This document shows positions 47,392 to 58,539 of a stretch of DNA of 64,000 nucleotides, piece after piece. Both the position numbers and the translations under genes were made by a program. The notes below the pieces were generated by a model that made no database searches, was not told where the DNA came from, and saw only the letters and a list, made by a program, of their open reading frames with translations. The stretch spans positions 9,238,001 through 9,302,000 of the forward strand of contig OZ234497.1 in NCBI GenBank assembly GCA_965153455.1, written 5' to 3'. Source of the DNA: Sphagnum compactum (taxonomy: Eukaryota > Bryophyta > Sphagnopsida > Sphagnales). Each line of letters opens with the position of its first letter. Within the stretch, counting starts at the first letter, position 1.

Positions 47392-47990
47392 TTCCATCCA
47401 ATCTTCACATCCAATTTTTACATTTAGTTTTCACATTTAAAGTTTACATCTAGTGCTCACACACAACATTTAATATTTCATTACATTAAATTATTCAATT
47501 TTACATATCCATTTTCCATGTTTAATCTTTATAACTAATATTCAAATTTAGCCTTGACATTTTAATCATTTATTCAACTTATTGATTCAATTTCATTTGC
47601 ATCCAAGTTTCACATCATGTGTTTGTATGTTCTAATGTTCACAACTAAATTTACATCTTATTGTTACATGTTGAACATACATATATAGTATTTACATTTA
47701 ATTTTCAATCCACCATTGACATCCAATCTTATCACCTAATTTTGACATCCAATTTTCAATTTAAACACAAATATTAATGTCTAATAAATTTCCATCCATT
47801 CTTCATGTCAAAATTTTACACACCCCAACTTTCACATCAACCTTGACATCTAATGTTGGAAATATGTGTATTCACATTACATTATAATGTTCACAAGGGT
47901 AGCCAATTAATACAATTTATCTAGTAGACTTACATTTGATCCTTACATTTAATTTCTATTAATGTTGTTTGCATTCCATTTTGCATCCAA
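47392..47990. repeat. Degenerate A/T/C minisatellite, about 20-24 bp units
   Basis: Phrases of the type TTCACATCCAATTTTTACAT recur across about 600 bp as CACATCCAATT, CACATTTAAAG, TACATCTAGTG, GACATCCAATTTTC and CACATCAACC, at roughly 20-24 bp spacing. The units are heavily diverged, so the array is old. Confidence 0.6.
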
Positions 47991-48389
47991 TCATTAAATT
48001 TGGACCAATTCCTAAAACAAAACCATTTATCATATGTTCATAGGAATGATCTTGGCAATCCTACTCAAGAACATTTATCCATTGAAAATGTAGATACGAA
48101 AATTAGAAACCATGATAGTTCTTTTATATAAATGAATTGTGATGATGAAACTGAATACATATTAAATATGTATAGCCAAAAAAGGTATAATAATAAAATA
48201 ATTAATTAATTAATGAACATCCAAAATTTCAAAAATCACAAAATCAAATCATTAGGCATATCAAATAAATTGCTACAAAAATTTCAACTATGTCAAATGT
48301 TCTTTAGAAATACAATGATGATCATGATGAAAATGGTTCAAATGAAAAACAATCGCCTATCAAACAACAATAACTTTAATGAATGTGTT

Positions 48390-50876
48390 CAAGACATAAA
48401 CAATGTAGTCAACAAATTTACATCGTTGTCACATTACTCCAATTACTCAAATTGGGTAGAATTATTTTACAAGGAAATAGATGATGTTCCTATATATCCT
48501 TGTGTTTGTTGCCATAGGATTTTTTTTTGGAAAAAAAATGTACAAAGTTACAAGCAAATTGTTTGAAAATTTTCTTAAAATTGTCTCCAATTCCAATTTT
48601 GATATGGATTATGAATCAATGTTGTATATTTGCAAATGTTGTTTGAATTATATATTTAAGAAATTGATACCTACCTATGAAGTGCCTATTAAGATATTTT
48701 TAAATATTTCCATTTCATTTATGAAAACCCAACAATTTTTTTTTAAATTTTTAATTTCAACTTGTGTTTGCACAAATTGATTGATTAATACATGGATATG
48801 GCTGATATAAATTAAAAGGTGGTGTTATCAATGTCCCTACAAATGTTCAATGTACACAATCTAGTTTACCTCAATTTCCCAATGATGAAACTATCATAGG
48901 AATATTTTTTAAAGAATTTGGAATTATGTATCTCCATATTTATCAAGTAATGTTGAACCAAATGTGGAAATGATTGCATTACAAAACCTAATAAATGATT
49001 CTTCTTTACAAAAAAATTGAATATTAACATTAAACCTCAATAGATCTAGATTTATTTAATTCACAAAATCAATGACAATACAAAATAGAAAGAAACCATG
49101 TTGATTGTAATGATGAAAATGATGGTGATAATACAAATTACATCGAGAGTAGCCTTTAATAACATCTGTTTTTCCCCTTGATCCATAAAGCCAATAAAAT
49201 GGGAGAAATGAGCAAAAAAAATTCTATTTATTTTAATTTTTTAATTTTTTTTTTAACAATAAAACTTAAATGCAAGCTAGTCAATTCTTGATCACAAAAA
49301 TCTTCTTCAAACCTTATTATTAACGCGTTATAACCTATGGGACTAAATTACATAACTGCAGTCAAAAATGGTTTTGTCTTTGGTGAGGCTATTTAAGCAA
49401 ATGCTTAAACCTAATATGTAATTGTTACGGGAGCATGTACCATTACATTACAAGAGGTATGTTTAGTATGGATTCTTACAATACCGTTTGTGGAGTAGAT
49501 AAATTAATTCGGGCATAGACTTTACCTAACTATCGTGTAAACAAGTGGGAACCACAACTACTCTCAAAACATAGTTGAAGGGGAAAAAATTAAAAAACAA
49601 ATTCAAAGGAGAAGACCTCACAATACGTTTGGCCTTCAATTTACTTCTTTTCTACCTTGGAAAGCACTTTTCGCTTTATCGGGCCATTCGGGCTATGGGC
49701 AGCGCTTAGAAAATATGTTTGCTCAAAAAATCTTTTAAAAAGCCTATCATTAAGGGCATGATTATGATATATGACAAAAATGAGGAAAAAATCGTAATTA
49801 GTGTAAATAAATTGAATAAAATCTGTTGAGAAAATAATTTGAAAAAGAATTTTGGGGTTTTTCTTTGAGATTATCAATTGAATTTTTTTTTAGTTAAATG
49901 ATGTTATAGATTAAATAAATAAATATTAGGAAAGCCATAAAAATTATATATATATATATATATTGAAAAGCTATGCTCTGCGGCCGCCACTCAAAGGGTT
50001 TTTCGAGAGCAGTTAAGCACTTTGTGAAAAAATGATTATGAAAACCTCAATGATCAACCAATAGACACATTTTTTACCACCACAAACAATAGAAAATTAT
50101 GATAAGAAGGTTTTAGTTATTTCACCAAGTCAATATTACCATCCACTAGGTCTTTTTATAAATAATTGTAACAAAAAATATTACATTTCCAACATTATTT
50201 TATGGTAGTGAACATCATTCATGTGTGTATGAATTTTTTACATATTAACAAATAATTTAATGGGAATTATTGCAAATGGAACATTATTTTTGTTACCAAC
50301 ATTCCAAATCTTTTCTTTAAAGCTATTAAGACGTGTATTGAAAAGTAAAAAAATTAGGATGGATTAGATTAAGAGAAAGAAAATTAAACGGTAGACAACT
50401 CAAAGCTTTTCAAATTAGAGATAAAACCAATTTTAGATAAGATTTCTTGAACCATATATACAAGTATTTGAGATTTGGTAGATTTAACGAACATTCCCTA
50501 ACTATTATGAAAATAAATCATAAGAATTTATTTGTGATGATTGGACAACTTGGTCCACCAACTCTTTTTTGGTCACATTCACAAAGTGATGAATGTTTGT
50601 GGAAACCGTTAATAGAATCATAATTTTACTTCAATAAAAACATTTGAACCAAAACATTTGAAAGATTTAGAAGCTGCATAATTCAACAGAGTTAATCCAA
50701 AGTGATCTTATGATGTGTGTGAGATATATTACAACCATCATACTGCAACAATTAGACAATTTGATCAACAAAGACAATTGCATATTCAACGAAGTGGACA
50801 TATTCTTGTTTCAATATACAATTTCAAAGACATGAAAATGAACACGACCGTGGAATTTTATGGATACAAACCAAAA
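48390..50876 (+). pseudogene. Decayed Helitron Rep/helicase-type gene (N-terminal and Rep part)
   Basis: Blocks in Helitron order are spread over three frames with many stops. They are: a cysteine-rich region (about 48,460-48,690) with IYPCVCCHRIFFWKK and YICKCCLNYIFKKLIP; GGVINVPTNVQ (48,821); a VEMIALQNLIND phrase (about 48,967); after an ~800-bp insertion, a YYHPLGLFI phrase (50,128) and, in another frame, ITFPTLFYGSE (about 50,180); IRLRERKLNGRQLKAF (about 50,369); LFVMIGQLGPPTLFW (about 50,525); YYNHHTATIRQF (about 50,727); and FQRHENEHDRGILWI (about 50,824), which occupies the place of the FQ-RG-PHxH-LLW histidine motif. In the family these belong to the rolling-circle Rep nuclease. The helicase half is absent; the match stops next to the SPX gene. 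Non-functional. Confidence 0.7.
49150..49985. other. Insertion inside the Helitron remnant (unidentified)
   Basis: About 800 bp interrupts the Helitron block order. It contains an (AT)n tract (about 49,945-49,962) and a CGGCCGCC phrase (49,980). Open frame 49,641-49,877 (minus) has no recognised domain. No terminal repeats were found by eye. Confidence 0.4.
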
Positions 50877-51424
50877 AAATGGACAGAAATGAAGTGGAGT
50901 CACGGCTGAAACGTCTCCAAGTCTCCTCCATAATAGCTTCTGAGGAGGAGGAGGAATTTTCAAAGGCTGTTGTGCTGCACTCCAAAAGAAATGGACATAT
51001 ATCACACAAGAAGAGCATTCCAATGAAATTGTCTTACCACAAGAAGAGCAACATCCCAAGACCATGAGAGAAATCTCTAGAGAGAGAGTGTGTGGTGGTG
51101 AGACAAGGGAGAAAAGGAGGAGGCTGGGGTGTAAAGACATTATAAGTAAAGATCAATTAACATAAGACACAGACCAGGAATGGATATATCTGATGGCATA
51201 TGTAGGACATAGGCTTTTTCTTCAGAACAACATGATTCAAAATCACCAGAAACTCAGAACCTGTAGTTGACATAACACTAATAAAGCAACACCAAACCAA
51301 CAAAGCTGCTGCACTGTACAGGAAGCCTAATAAAATAGTATGTAAGAAGGTAATGCAATTTGTGACCATCAGTAATTACTTGAAGCTTCCACTTAAGATC
51401 TGACCTGCCTTGATCTTCTGTGCT
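50877..51424 (-). other. SPX gene 3' UTR and flank
   Basis: Composition turns gene-like from about 50,880. No coding frame with recognisable content. A GAGAGA-rich stretch lies at about 51,065-51,095. Confidence 0.4.
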
Positions 51425-53338
51425 TCACTGGATCACAGCGACCACAGAAGCAGTCCTCTCATTGATGACAGACTTCTTGTGATTTTCATTTTCATTTTTG
51501 GCATCGTCCACAGGTGGCATAGAGAAGATGCTTCGTGTTGAACTTCCCTGTCGAATATCCTGGATAGTGCGCAGGGCTGTCAGCGTACTGCGATAGATAG
51601 TTTCCACAGCTTCACAAGAAGTCCCCTGCCGTTGGTTCCAAATGTCGAAAGGAGATTCTGGGTGGCTGTCTCCCAGGTTAAGGAGGCTGCTATTCTCGAA
51701 TGGTACAGACAAAAGAGACTGCAAGTTTCTCTCACACTCCCGAACCAGCTTTGAAAGAAGCTCTGTGGTGAAAAAAGGCTGTAGCAGCACACTCTGGATA
51801 TAGGGCATGCGCAGGACTGCCCCTGTGCGCTTGTCATGCTTCTTCAAAATCTTCACAAGTCCTGTAATTGTTACTGATTAATTTAGTACTGTCAACAGCC
51901 AAAAGAGTACACAGGAAAACGAGGAAGACACTTGGGAGAAATGGGTGTAAAAGACCAGGTCCTGATGATTTGGCATCCTATTCAGATCAAAACAATTCAT
52001 ATATTTCCAACCTCAATGAGCTTGGGATATAGACACACCTGTATAGTTCAGAGAGCTATAGTTTTCCAGTAGAACCATTTCACCATGGAATGTTACAATG
52101 TCTCTGAAAATCCTCAGCACCTCATCATCCCCGATGCTCCGTATGGGGTCTTCATAATTAGCTCCTCTCTGTCTTTTCACCCTCTCTATTCTCTCCTTCA
52201 GTTCCTGCAGGCACCCAACATCATAATATCATGCACAGGGATTGCCACCATTAGGTATGAGTTGGGCACAATCTTTACCATATCATGCACTTCCACACCC
52301 TTGTTTGGTTTCTGGTCTCCAAATATCACGGTTGTGCTAAGCAAATTCTGTGGATGTTCAAAACCCTAGGATTGCTAAACTGGAGAGGAGAGACACTCTA
52401 TAATGACCAAGCTCCTCACAAATCAAGGAATTGCACAAGATTACCTGCTACCTACAATCCAAACTCTATCAACCCATTCCTCAGAGTTAAATTCTATGAT
52501 CCACTCCCCAGAGATAAACTGTATTGACCCACTCCTCAGAGTTTCAGCTCAAGGAATGCAATCAGACGAAAATTGACATGGAGTGCATGTGCAACTGCAC
52601 ATTGCCATTTGAAACATACTTGTCACAGTATCACAAAAGATGCTGTTTGTTAGACTGACCCATATCAAACAAAGCTTCGAACAAACTCTCCTGAGAGTAT
52701 AGGCATCATATTCAAGGGCTTGCAACTTCTTCTAGTATGTGCAGCAGCAGAGGGAATGATGATACCTGTAGACGAATGACGTATTCTTCCTCTTTCTCAA
52801 TGAAAAACAAGTTGAACTTTCTGAGCTCATTGTTGAGGAGCCCAACAAACTCCATCTCCGATGATGACCACAGTCCACTTGCGCCTCCTCCTCCACCTTC
52901 CAGGAGCTCGCTACATTTGATTTTAGAGGAATTTTTGGAGCCCTTTTCTCCTCCTCCAGCAGCAGGAATGATGACATCACGTTTCTGGCAACAATTTACC
53001 TTCTTTGTTTGCCCGGAAGCTATTTGCGCTTCCACAGGAGGAGGAGGAGGTTTCATCATTTGGGTTTGCAACATCTTCTGTTGTATAGCTGCCGGTCCTC
53101 CTGCCTGGCTTCCTCTCCGAAGCTCCTCATCGACGGCATCGACAGCAGAGCCATGGGAGGCATGATGATCCGCGTTGCCAGGCGGGGTTGAAGGACAGTC
53201 GAATGCAGCATCCGTGAAGCAATCGGGAGCTGCGATCAGTTTCAGACGCTTCTTGAGCTGCTTGTAAGACAGAAACTTATCCCTCCATTCTGGCAAGGTC
53301 TCCTCGATCTGGCTCTGCAACCTTTTTCCGAACTTCAT
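51425..53338 (-). CDS. SPX: SPX-domain protein (stand-alone SPX, phosphate/inositol-pyrophosphate sensor)
   Basis: Complete three-exon gene on the minus strand: 53338-52766, 52204-52039, 51861-51425; 391 residues. The start ATG (53336-53338) gives the family opening [23 protein letters not shown] subdomains: residues 1-36 with [14 protein letters not shown]; a long low-complexity insert (about 37-155, Pro-, Gly- and Ala-rich); [42 protein letters not shown] (230-247); [12 protein letters not shown] (249-260), the Lys-rich surface that binds inositol pyrophosphates in the family; then [15 protein letters not shown]. No EXS, MFS or RING domain follows, so it is the stand-alone class, which in Arabidopsis and rice binds and blocks PHR transcription factors when phosphate is plentiful. 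Both introns are GT-AG. Upstream P1BS-like sites suggest feedback control by PHR. Confidence 0.94.
52471..52553. repeat. 28-bp tandem repeat, three units, in SPX intron 1
   Basis: Units start at 52,471, 52,499 and 52,527 and share a CCCAYTCCYCAGAG core followed by a TAAAYTSTAT-like tail. The third unit is diverged at its end. Confidence 0.7.
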
Positions 53339-54122
53339 GCTTGCAAATGACAAATGTCAAACCAAGTATGCTGTCGTTCACAAGGCCTGATGATGCTGCT
53401 GCTGCAGAACACAGAGCGGCGCTCCGGTGATGGTCGGTGACTGCGCGCAAGCACGGGGAGGAGGAGAACCAAGACGAGAATGGTATTCACGGGACATACT
53501 ACGAATGAGACTTAACTTGCATGCGCAGAGTACATTGATTCCTACCGTTGAACTCGAAAGCCGATGTGCAGTTGCTTATCATTTTCACAGAGCAAGAAGG
53601 CAACAAAGGTAACAAAGACAAGAAGCTCCACCACACTAGTTGGAAGCCACACAGAAAAGCTTCCAAACCCTGGCACACTAGTTGAAAGCTACACAGAAAA
53701 GCTTCCAAACCCCGGCAGCAAAATCCAAACCACGCCCCCCCTTATCCAAAGCCAAGTCCAAAGAGGAAAACGAGATGAGAGATACGAGCTGAAATGAGAG
53801 TCAATCAAAGGCGAGAGAGCAGGCAAGGCAACGAAGAGCGCGCGCTAGCTGTGAGAGAGAAGAAAAGATTTGTGCAAGCCACAGAGGGGGAATGGATTAG
53901 GTAGCGTGAGAGAGAAAGAAAAAGAGGCTAAAAAATGGTGCTACAGCACAAGAAAAACAAAGAGGGCATCAGAAAAGAGATCTTCGCCGGGGATGCTGGC
54001 AGGGAGGGAGGGAAGTAGGTAAAGAGTCGATCCACCTCCTTTGCTTCTTCTTCTTCTTCCTCTGCTTCTTGCACCGCAATCCCGATCCGTCCTTTCCTAG
54101 GGGGTAAGAAGTCGCGTACGCA

Positions 54123-54130
54123 GCATATTC
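54123..54130. promoter_or_regulatory. Candidate P1BS (PHR-binding) site 1
   Basis: GCATATTC matches the consensus GNATATNC. It lies about 785 bp upstream of the SPX start codon. Confidence 0.45.
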
Positions 54131-54156
54131 TTTGGCAGCCGAGGAAGCATATCTGA

Positions 54157-54164
54157 GCATATAC
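54157..54164. promoter_or_regulatory. Candidate P1BS (PHR-binding) site 2
   Basis: GCATATAC matches GNATATNC, 34 bp from site 1. A near-match GCATATCT lies between them at about 54,148. Confidence 0.45.
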
Positions 54165-54973
54165 TCTTCCCAAGGTACACGCACTCATGACTACTCCATC
54201 TCTTTTTTTGCTTTTAGTCGACGAAAGAGGTCAATCCCGCAATTTTCTTCACTACATACTTAGTAATTAATACCCATCCCTCTGCTCTCTCTTTCTTTCT
54301 TTTCTTTCTCCTCCACGCAAACACAAGCAACGTCACCCACTGGCACCTTTTCAAAGCTCATCGATACTCCGGCCGGCGGGCCGGCGGGCCTGCCTGCCTG
54401 CCTGCCTGTCTGCGTGCCTCCGCAAGTACAACAGCAAGAATATCCGCTGCCAAGGACTCGACTCCGTTAGATTCCACTGCTGCGGGCCTTGGTGTGGTGC
54501 CTCGTGGATGGTTGACATCGTTGGCATCTGACGTTTGAACACAGGATTGTCTTCGCGTCGCGTTCGTGTTCGGCGACCTGGTGACCAACAAGCTACCAAG
54601 TTGACAACAACCAACTGACTAAAGCAAACCAAACGGAAGTCATTTTGCCGCAGATAGGTTTGCGATCATATGATAGGGTTTGCCACATACATTAAGCATG
54701 ATTATTAGACCTTACGCACAAACAAACAGTGTCGCTAATAAGATCACTAGTGTGTTTGCAATGCAATTTTACATTGCATCTTACTTGGGTCAATCTTACT
54801 TCGATTTTCTCCTGCTTGCTTGGACTTAGAACTTGGCCAAAACTTGAAGTGTCTCTCTCTTGCTGTTTCAACACACCAGCGTTGTGAGGCTACAGTCAGG
54901 CTGTGCTGATCAGGAGCACATCTTTCCACTGGTGTATTAGATTTGTTTCTACAGACTGTACCCTCACGCACGC

Positions 54974-54981
54974 GCATATAC
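54974..54981. promoter_or_regulatory. Candidate P1BS (PHR-binding) site 3
   Basis: GCATATAC matches GNATATNC. At about 1.64 kb from the SPX start it may or may not belong to the promoter. Confidence 0.3.
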
Positions 54982-55672
54982 ACAGTTCCAAATTCGCGTT
55001 TGGAGAATGGTCTGATGGAGTTTTTTTTTCTTGGACATTGAGGGTCCACTGGTGTACAGGTTTGCAGCCATTGCCGGGGGTGCAGAAGCTGCAATTTGTG
55101 ATAATCCTCTCTGGAAGCACCGGAGGGAGGAGATGGGTTTATAGAGTGTTGTAGGGGAAGCAAGAGAAGAATAAAGGAAGGTGTTAAGAGTTTGTCCTGC
55201 AAGTGATCTCATGGGCACCGTTTCTATAGCTCTTGCTCAAGTTTCTGCATCAGCAGCCTACATACAAAAGAGGTATAGGGTTTCGTTCCTGTTACGTTCA
55301 GAAGTCTTGTACCTGAATTCCGATTTGAACTGATTTTCCCAATTTTGCTGTGTCCCCCCAGTACCTACTTCTTTGTCCTACGCTGGCTGCAAGAAGGTAA
55401 AATCGCACACCAGGATCATCTACTAGGTATTCCATATCCTGATCTACCAACCATGCATGGAGAAACCACACCATTTTGTGAAGAGTGTACTAAACCACTA
55501 GTAGAGATTTGGGGTAGATGGGGCGTCCCAGTTTTGAAGTGAATTTGATTTTGAAATGTGCTTCCCCAATTGCTTCTCATCATCCTTCACTGGCCGCAAG
55601 GATATATCCTTAACACCGTGTGAGTTTGCACCTCTTACTAAGGCGGCTTCATAGCTAAATTGGAATAGGAGA

Positions 55673-55788
55673 GAGACAGAGTGAGAGCTAGTTGGGAAGG
55701 AGGATGTATGATGAAGAGTTTAGATGGGACTGGAGACAGAGAGCGAGAGCTATATGGGAAGGATGATGCATGAACAAGAGTTTAGAGT
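55673..55788. repeat. 60-bp tandem duplication
   Basis: GAGACAGAGTGAGAGCTAG...AAGAGTTTAGAT is followed directly by GAGACAGAGAGCGAGAGCTA...AAGAGTTTAGAG. Both units share a GGGAAGGA-GATG phrase in the middle. Confidence 0.75.
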
Positions 55789-58013
55789 TCAAACCTTTTC
55801 CTGAAGAGGAAGAGCAGCCCTAGAACAGAGCAGAAAATGTGACTGGTTTGTTCTAATTAGTATAACAAAATACATGTTCGTTGCAGTAATACACATAGGA
55901 GAAAAACCCTCCTTTAGGTTTGTCAAAAATTCAGGGAAATGACTGTGTGTTTGCTTGCAGCTAAAAGATGAGGTATCTGGGTGAGAGCCAGTCCTCTAAA
56001 TTGTGCAAACTGCATGATCTTCCTTTTATTGGACAATCATAGACTCCCTCACTCTGCAAATTAGGATCTAATCCGTCCACTCATCTAACTAAGGGGCCTC
56101 CCCATACCTCAGAGCTGGCATGTTTTGCAAAGATTATGAAGCAGATTAGATATATGTCACTGTTATTCCCATTCTTGTAACCCCTAAACCCTGCTCCTAA
56201 CTTTGTGTGCACTCAAGAGATAGTCCTGTAAATTGGGTGGTGAAAAATGGCTGTAGAATCTGAAGAATGGGAGGAGCTCCATGGATTTGCTCATGTCACC
56301 ACCCTTAACTTCTACATTAGCCAGTCATGATGCAGTGTTCCACAAGTTCTCTCAACTGACATCATCTGTTTGTACCTTCAATGCAGTGCATCCGCAAATT
56401 AGCTTCAGACATGGGAGAATTGGTGCGGTGTGATTTCTTGGAAGACTTTTAACATCTTTGAAGATCGCACATCATCTTAATACAATGAGTTGCCTGATCT
56501 TCAATGTCACAAACCAAGCTTTTTTTTTCCTTACCCATTTGTTAACAAAACCCAGTGGTGGCTTTTCAAGGTAGCAATCTTTGCACAAGGTAGCAAGCCC
56601 AGACAATTTGCCTTATTAGGCTTTTCTTGTCTACTATCATATTGTGATATGAGTAGTGAAATTATTCAGATTGTAGCCTATTATGATAATTATGATGATT
56701 TTCAACATGTCAACTTCATATTTTCACAAATTTTTTTCATCGCACTATTTTGAGGATTATTTAATGACGAAACTGACCTAAGGTATAGTGAATGAAGGCA
56801 CCATCAGCAAGTGATATTTTTTCAATTTTTGATGTTGTCATTGGTTAGCATCCCAAGAGGGGATTTTAGTATTAAACGGTGACAAGTTCTAAAAACCTGT
56901 CTATATAAGTGAAAAATTTCGAGTTTACAAAATGCTACCAAACTAAAAATCAGAGTTCAAAAAGTGGCAAAACTATTTCAGACAAACTTTCTCTTTTTTT
57001 TCCAAATTTCTCTACTTTTTCAAGCAAAAACAATTTCAAGGAAAAAGGACTATTGCGATAGAATTTTTTTTAAATTTTTTTTTTGCATTTTGGCAATTCA
57101 TAACTTACATAGTTTATAAGGAGAATGTATTATATACTCTATTGACAAAGAATTAGTTTCTCGCCTCTTTTGTTAAACTTCTTGCACATACAATAAAAAT
57201 ATTTATTTATTTATTTTAGGTTGTCTTCGTGGTATTAAAGCATTTGGTTTGAGGAGAGATGTGCATGTGTGACCCACATTATTAAACAATAGTTACACAA
57301 TTTATGGTAATTTATAAATTGTTAGTTCCAATTGAGTGAACCCAAGAACTAGATCATTGGAAATAATAAGTAGTATTATTGAATGGACAAGTTAGGTGAT
57401 CCTCACAACTAACATTGAGAATTAACGTTCATGCATGATGAGCAATGAGATGGACTAAAGCTTGCATATTGAGTTGGAAGAAATGTATATTATCTTTAAA
57501 TTTGACATGGAAGACAATATTGCAATCGCAACGCTTACAAAATGAGGTACTTAAGTTGAAACTTGACATAAAATTATATATAATCTTGATATATCTAAAT
57601 ATGAAAGTCTTGTGGTAGTTTGAGTTTTCAAACACATATGTTTAGCAAGATATAACATTTTTCATTAACTAATGACCACCAACACCACATATGGAAGCAA
57701 CCAAAAATGCAAATAATTCAAATATGCAAATAATATATTTAGTTGCATTGTGTTATATCCAAGGTGATACAATAGAATATGGAAACATTGACTAAACAAA
57801 AAGTTTTGATAAGAGGAGGTTGGCACCCATACTATTGATTGAAATTAGTTTAGGATCTAGTTTTGGAAAACTTAATTATAAGCAATCATGGCATTTATCA
57901 ACCATTCTAGCCAAGTACAAGTTGCTCACAAATGGAATTAGAGAAAAATAGCTTGGGTAAATTGATTAATAAAAAAGTTTCAAATGATTGCCTATTTGAT
58001 TACACGGTGACAA

Positions 58014-58214
58014 TTGAAAGAACATTTCTTTGACAAAGCATCTAATTTATCATGTAAAGACAAAATAAATCAAAATGCAACATCACGTCATGGAAAGGTT
58101 GAAGAAAGAGCAATTGAAATAGCACACATCAATACAAGGGATCAACATGTGGATATACCAACAAAACCATTTGGGAAAGAATTTTTTGAACTAGTAAATG
58201 GAAGATGGGAATAA
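58014..58214 (+). pseudogene. Ty1/copia retrotransposon remnant (RNase H C-terminal end)
   Basis: The 66-codon open stretch contains VEERAIEIAHINTRDQHVD followed by a PTKPFGKEFFELV phrase. This is the order seen at the C-terminus of copia polyproteins (a V..G.I...HI.T.DQ.ADI.TKPL pattern). Upstream frames are full of stops, and no LTRs, integrase or reverse transcriptase were recognised nearby. An old, non-functional fragment. Confidence 0.7.
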
Positions 58215-58539
58215 AATGTTTTTAAATTTTTTGAAGAATGTTTCATAACCATAGGAAGAGATACCGTCCCAATATTATGTTTTCATTTTATGTTTAAGTT
58301 CTTGCTCATGGCTAAAGTGAACCAACTCCCATGACTGCACCAATTTATTATTTTGTCCATAGGATGGGTTGCATTTTTTCATCCAACCCCAATCAATCAA
58401 CATTTTTTGGTTTTTGACCAATGAGTTCTTTCTAGCGTTGTTTTGATTTCAATCCTAAACTTCAAGTAACCTTCTCACCTAGCTATCTTATTGACCTACC
58501 TATCAATTAATAATTGACCCCCTCCTACATACCTTTTAT

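Larger units (their letters stand above)
53339..54700 (-). promoter_or_regulatory. SPX promoter / 5' leader region
   Basis: GC-richer than the surrounding desert. It contains two candidate P1BS sites (54,123-54,130 and 54,157-54,164), two near-identical phrases TTGGAAGCCACACAGAAAAG / TTGAAAGCTACACAGAAAAG at about 53,640 and 53,682 (42-bp spacing), and a GGCCGGCGGGC-CCTGC repeat at about 54,370-54,413. The transcription start is not determined. Confidence 0.45.
54701..57580. other. Intergenic DNA, no gene supported
   Basis: Composition is intermediate to about 56.5 kb, then AT-rich. Open frames such as 55,345-55,542 have no recognisable domain. Transcribed non-coding DNA is possible but not shown. 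The tandem duplication at 55,673-55,788 is listed separately. Confidence 0.4.

Noticed and set aside
48213-48780. Two overlapping ORFs as genuine small genes
   Set aside because: Their residues fit the Helitron cysteine-rich block in two frames; best read as one broken transposon gene.
53339-53353. Five-residue extension of the SPX protein
   Set aside because: It starts from TTG, not ATG; SPX proteins begin MKFGK, which fits the ATG at 53,338.
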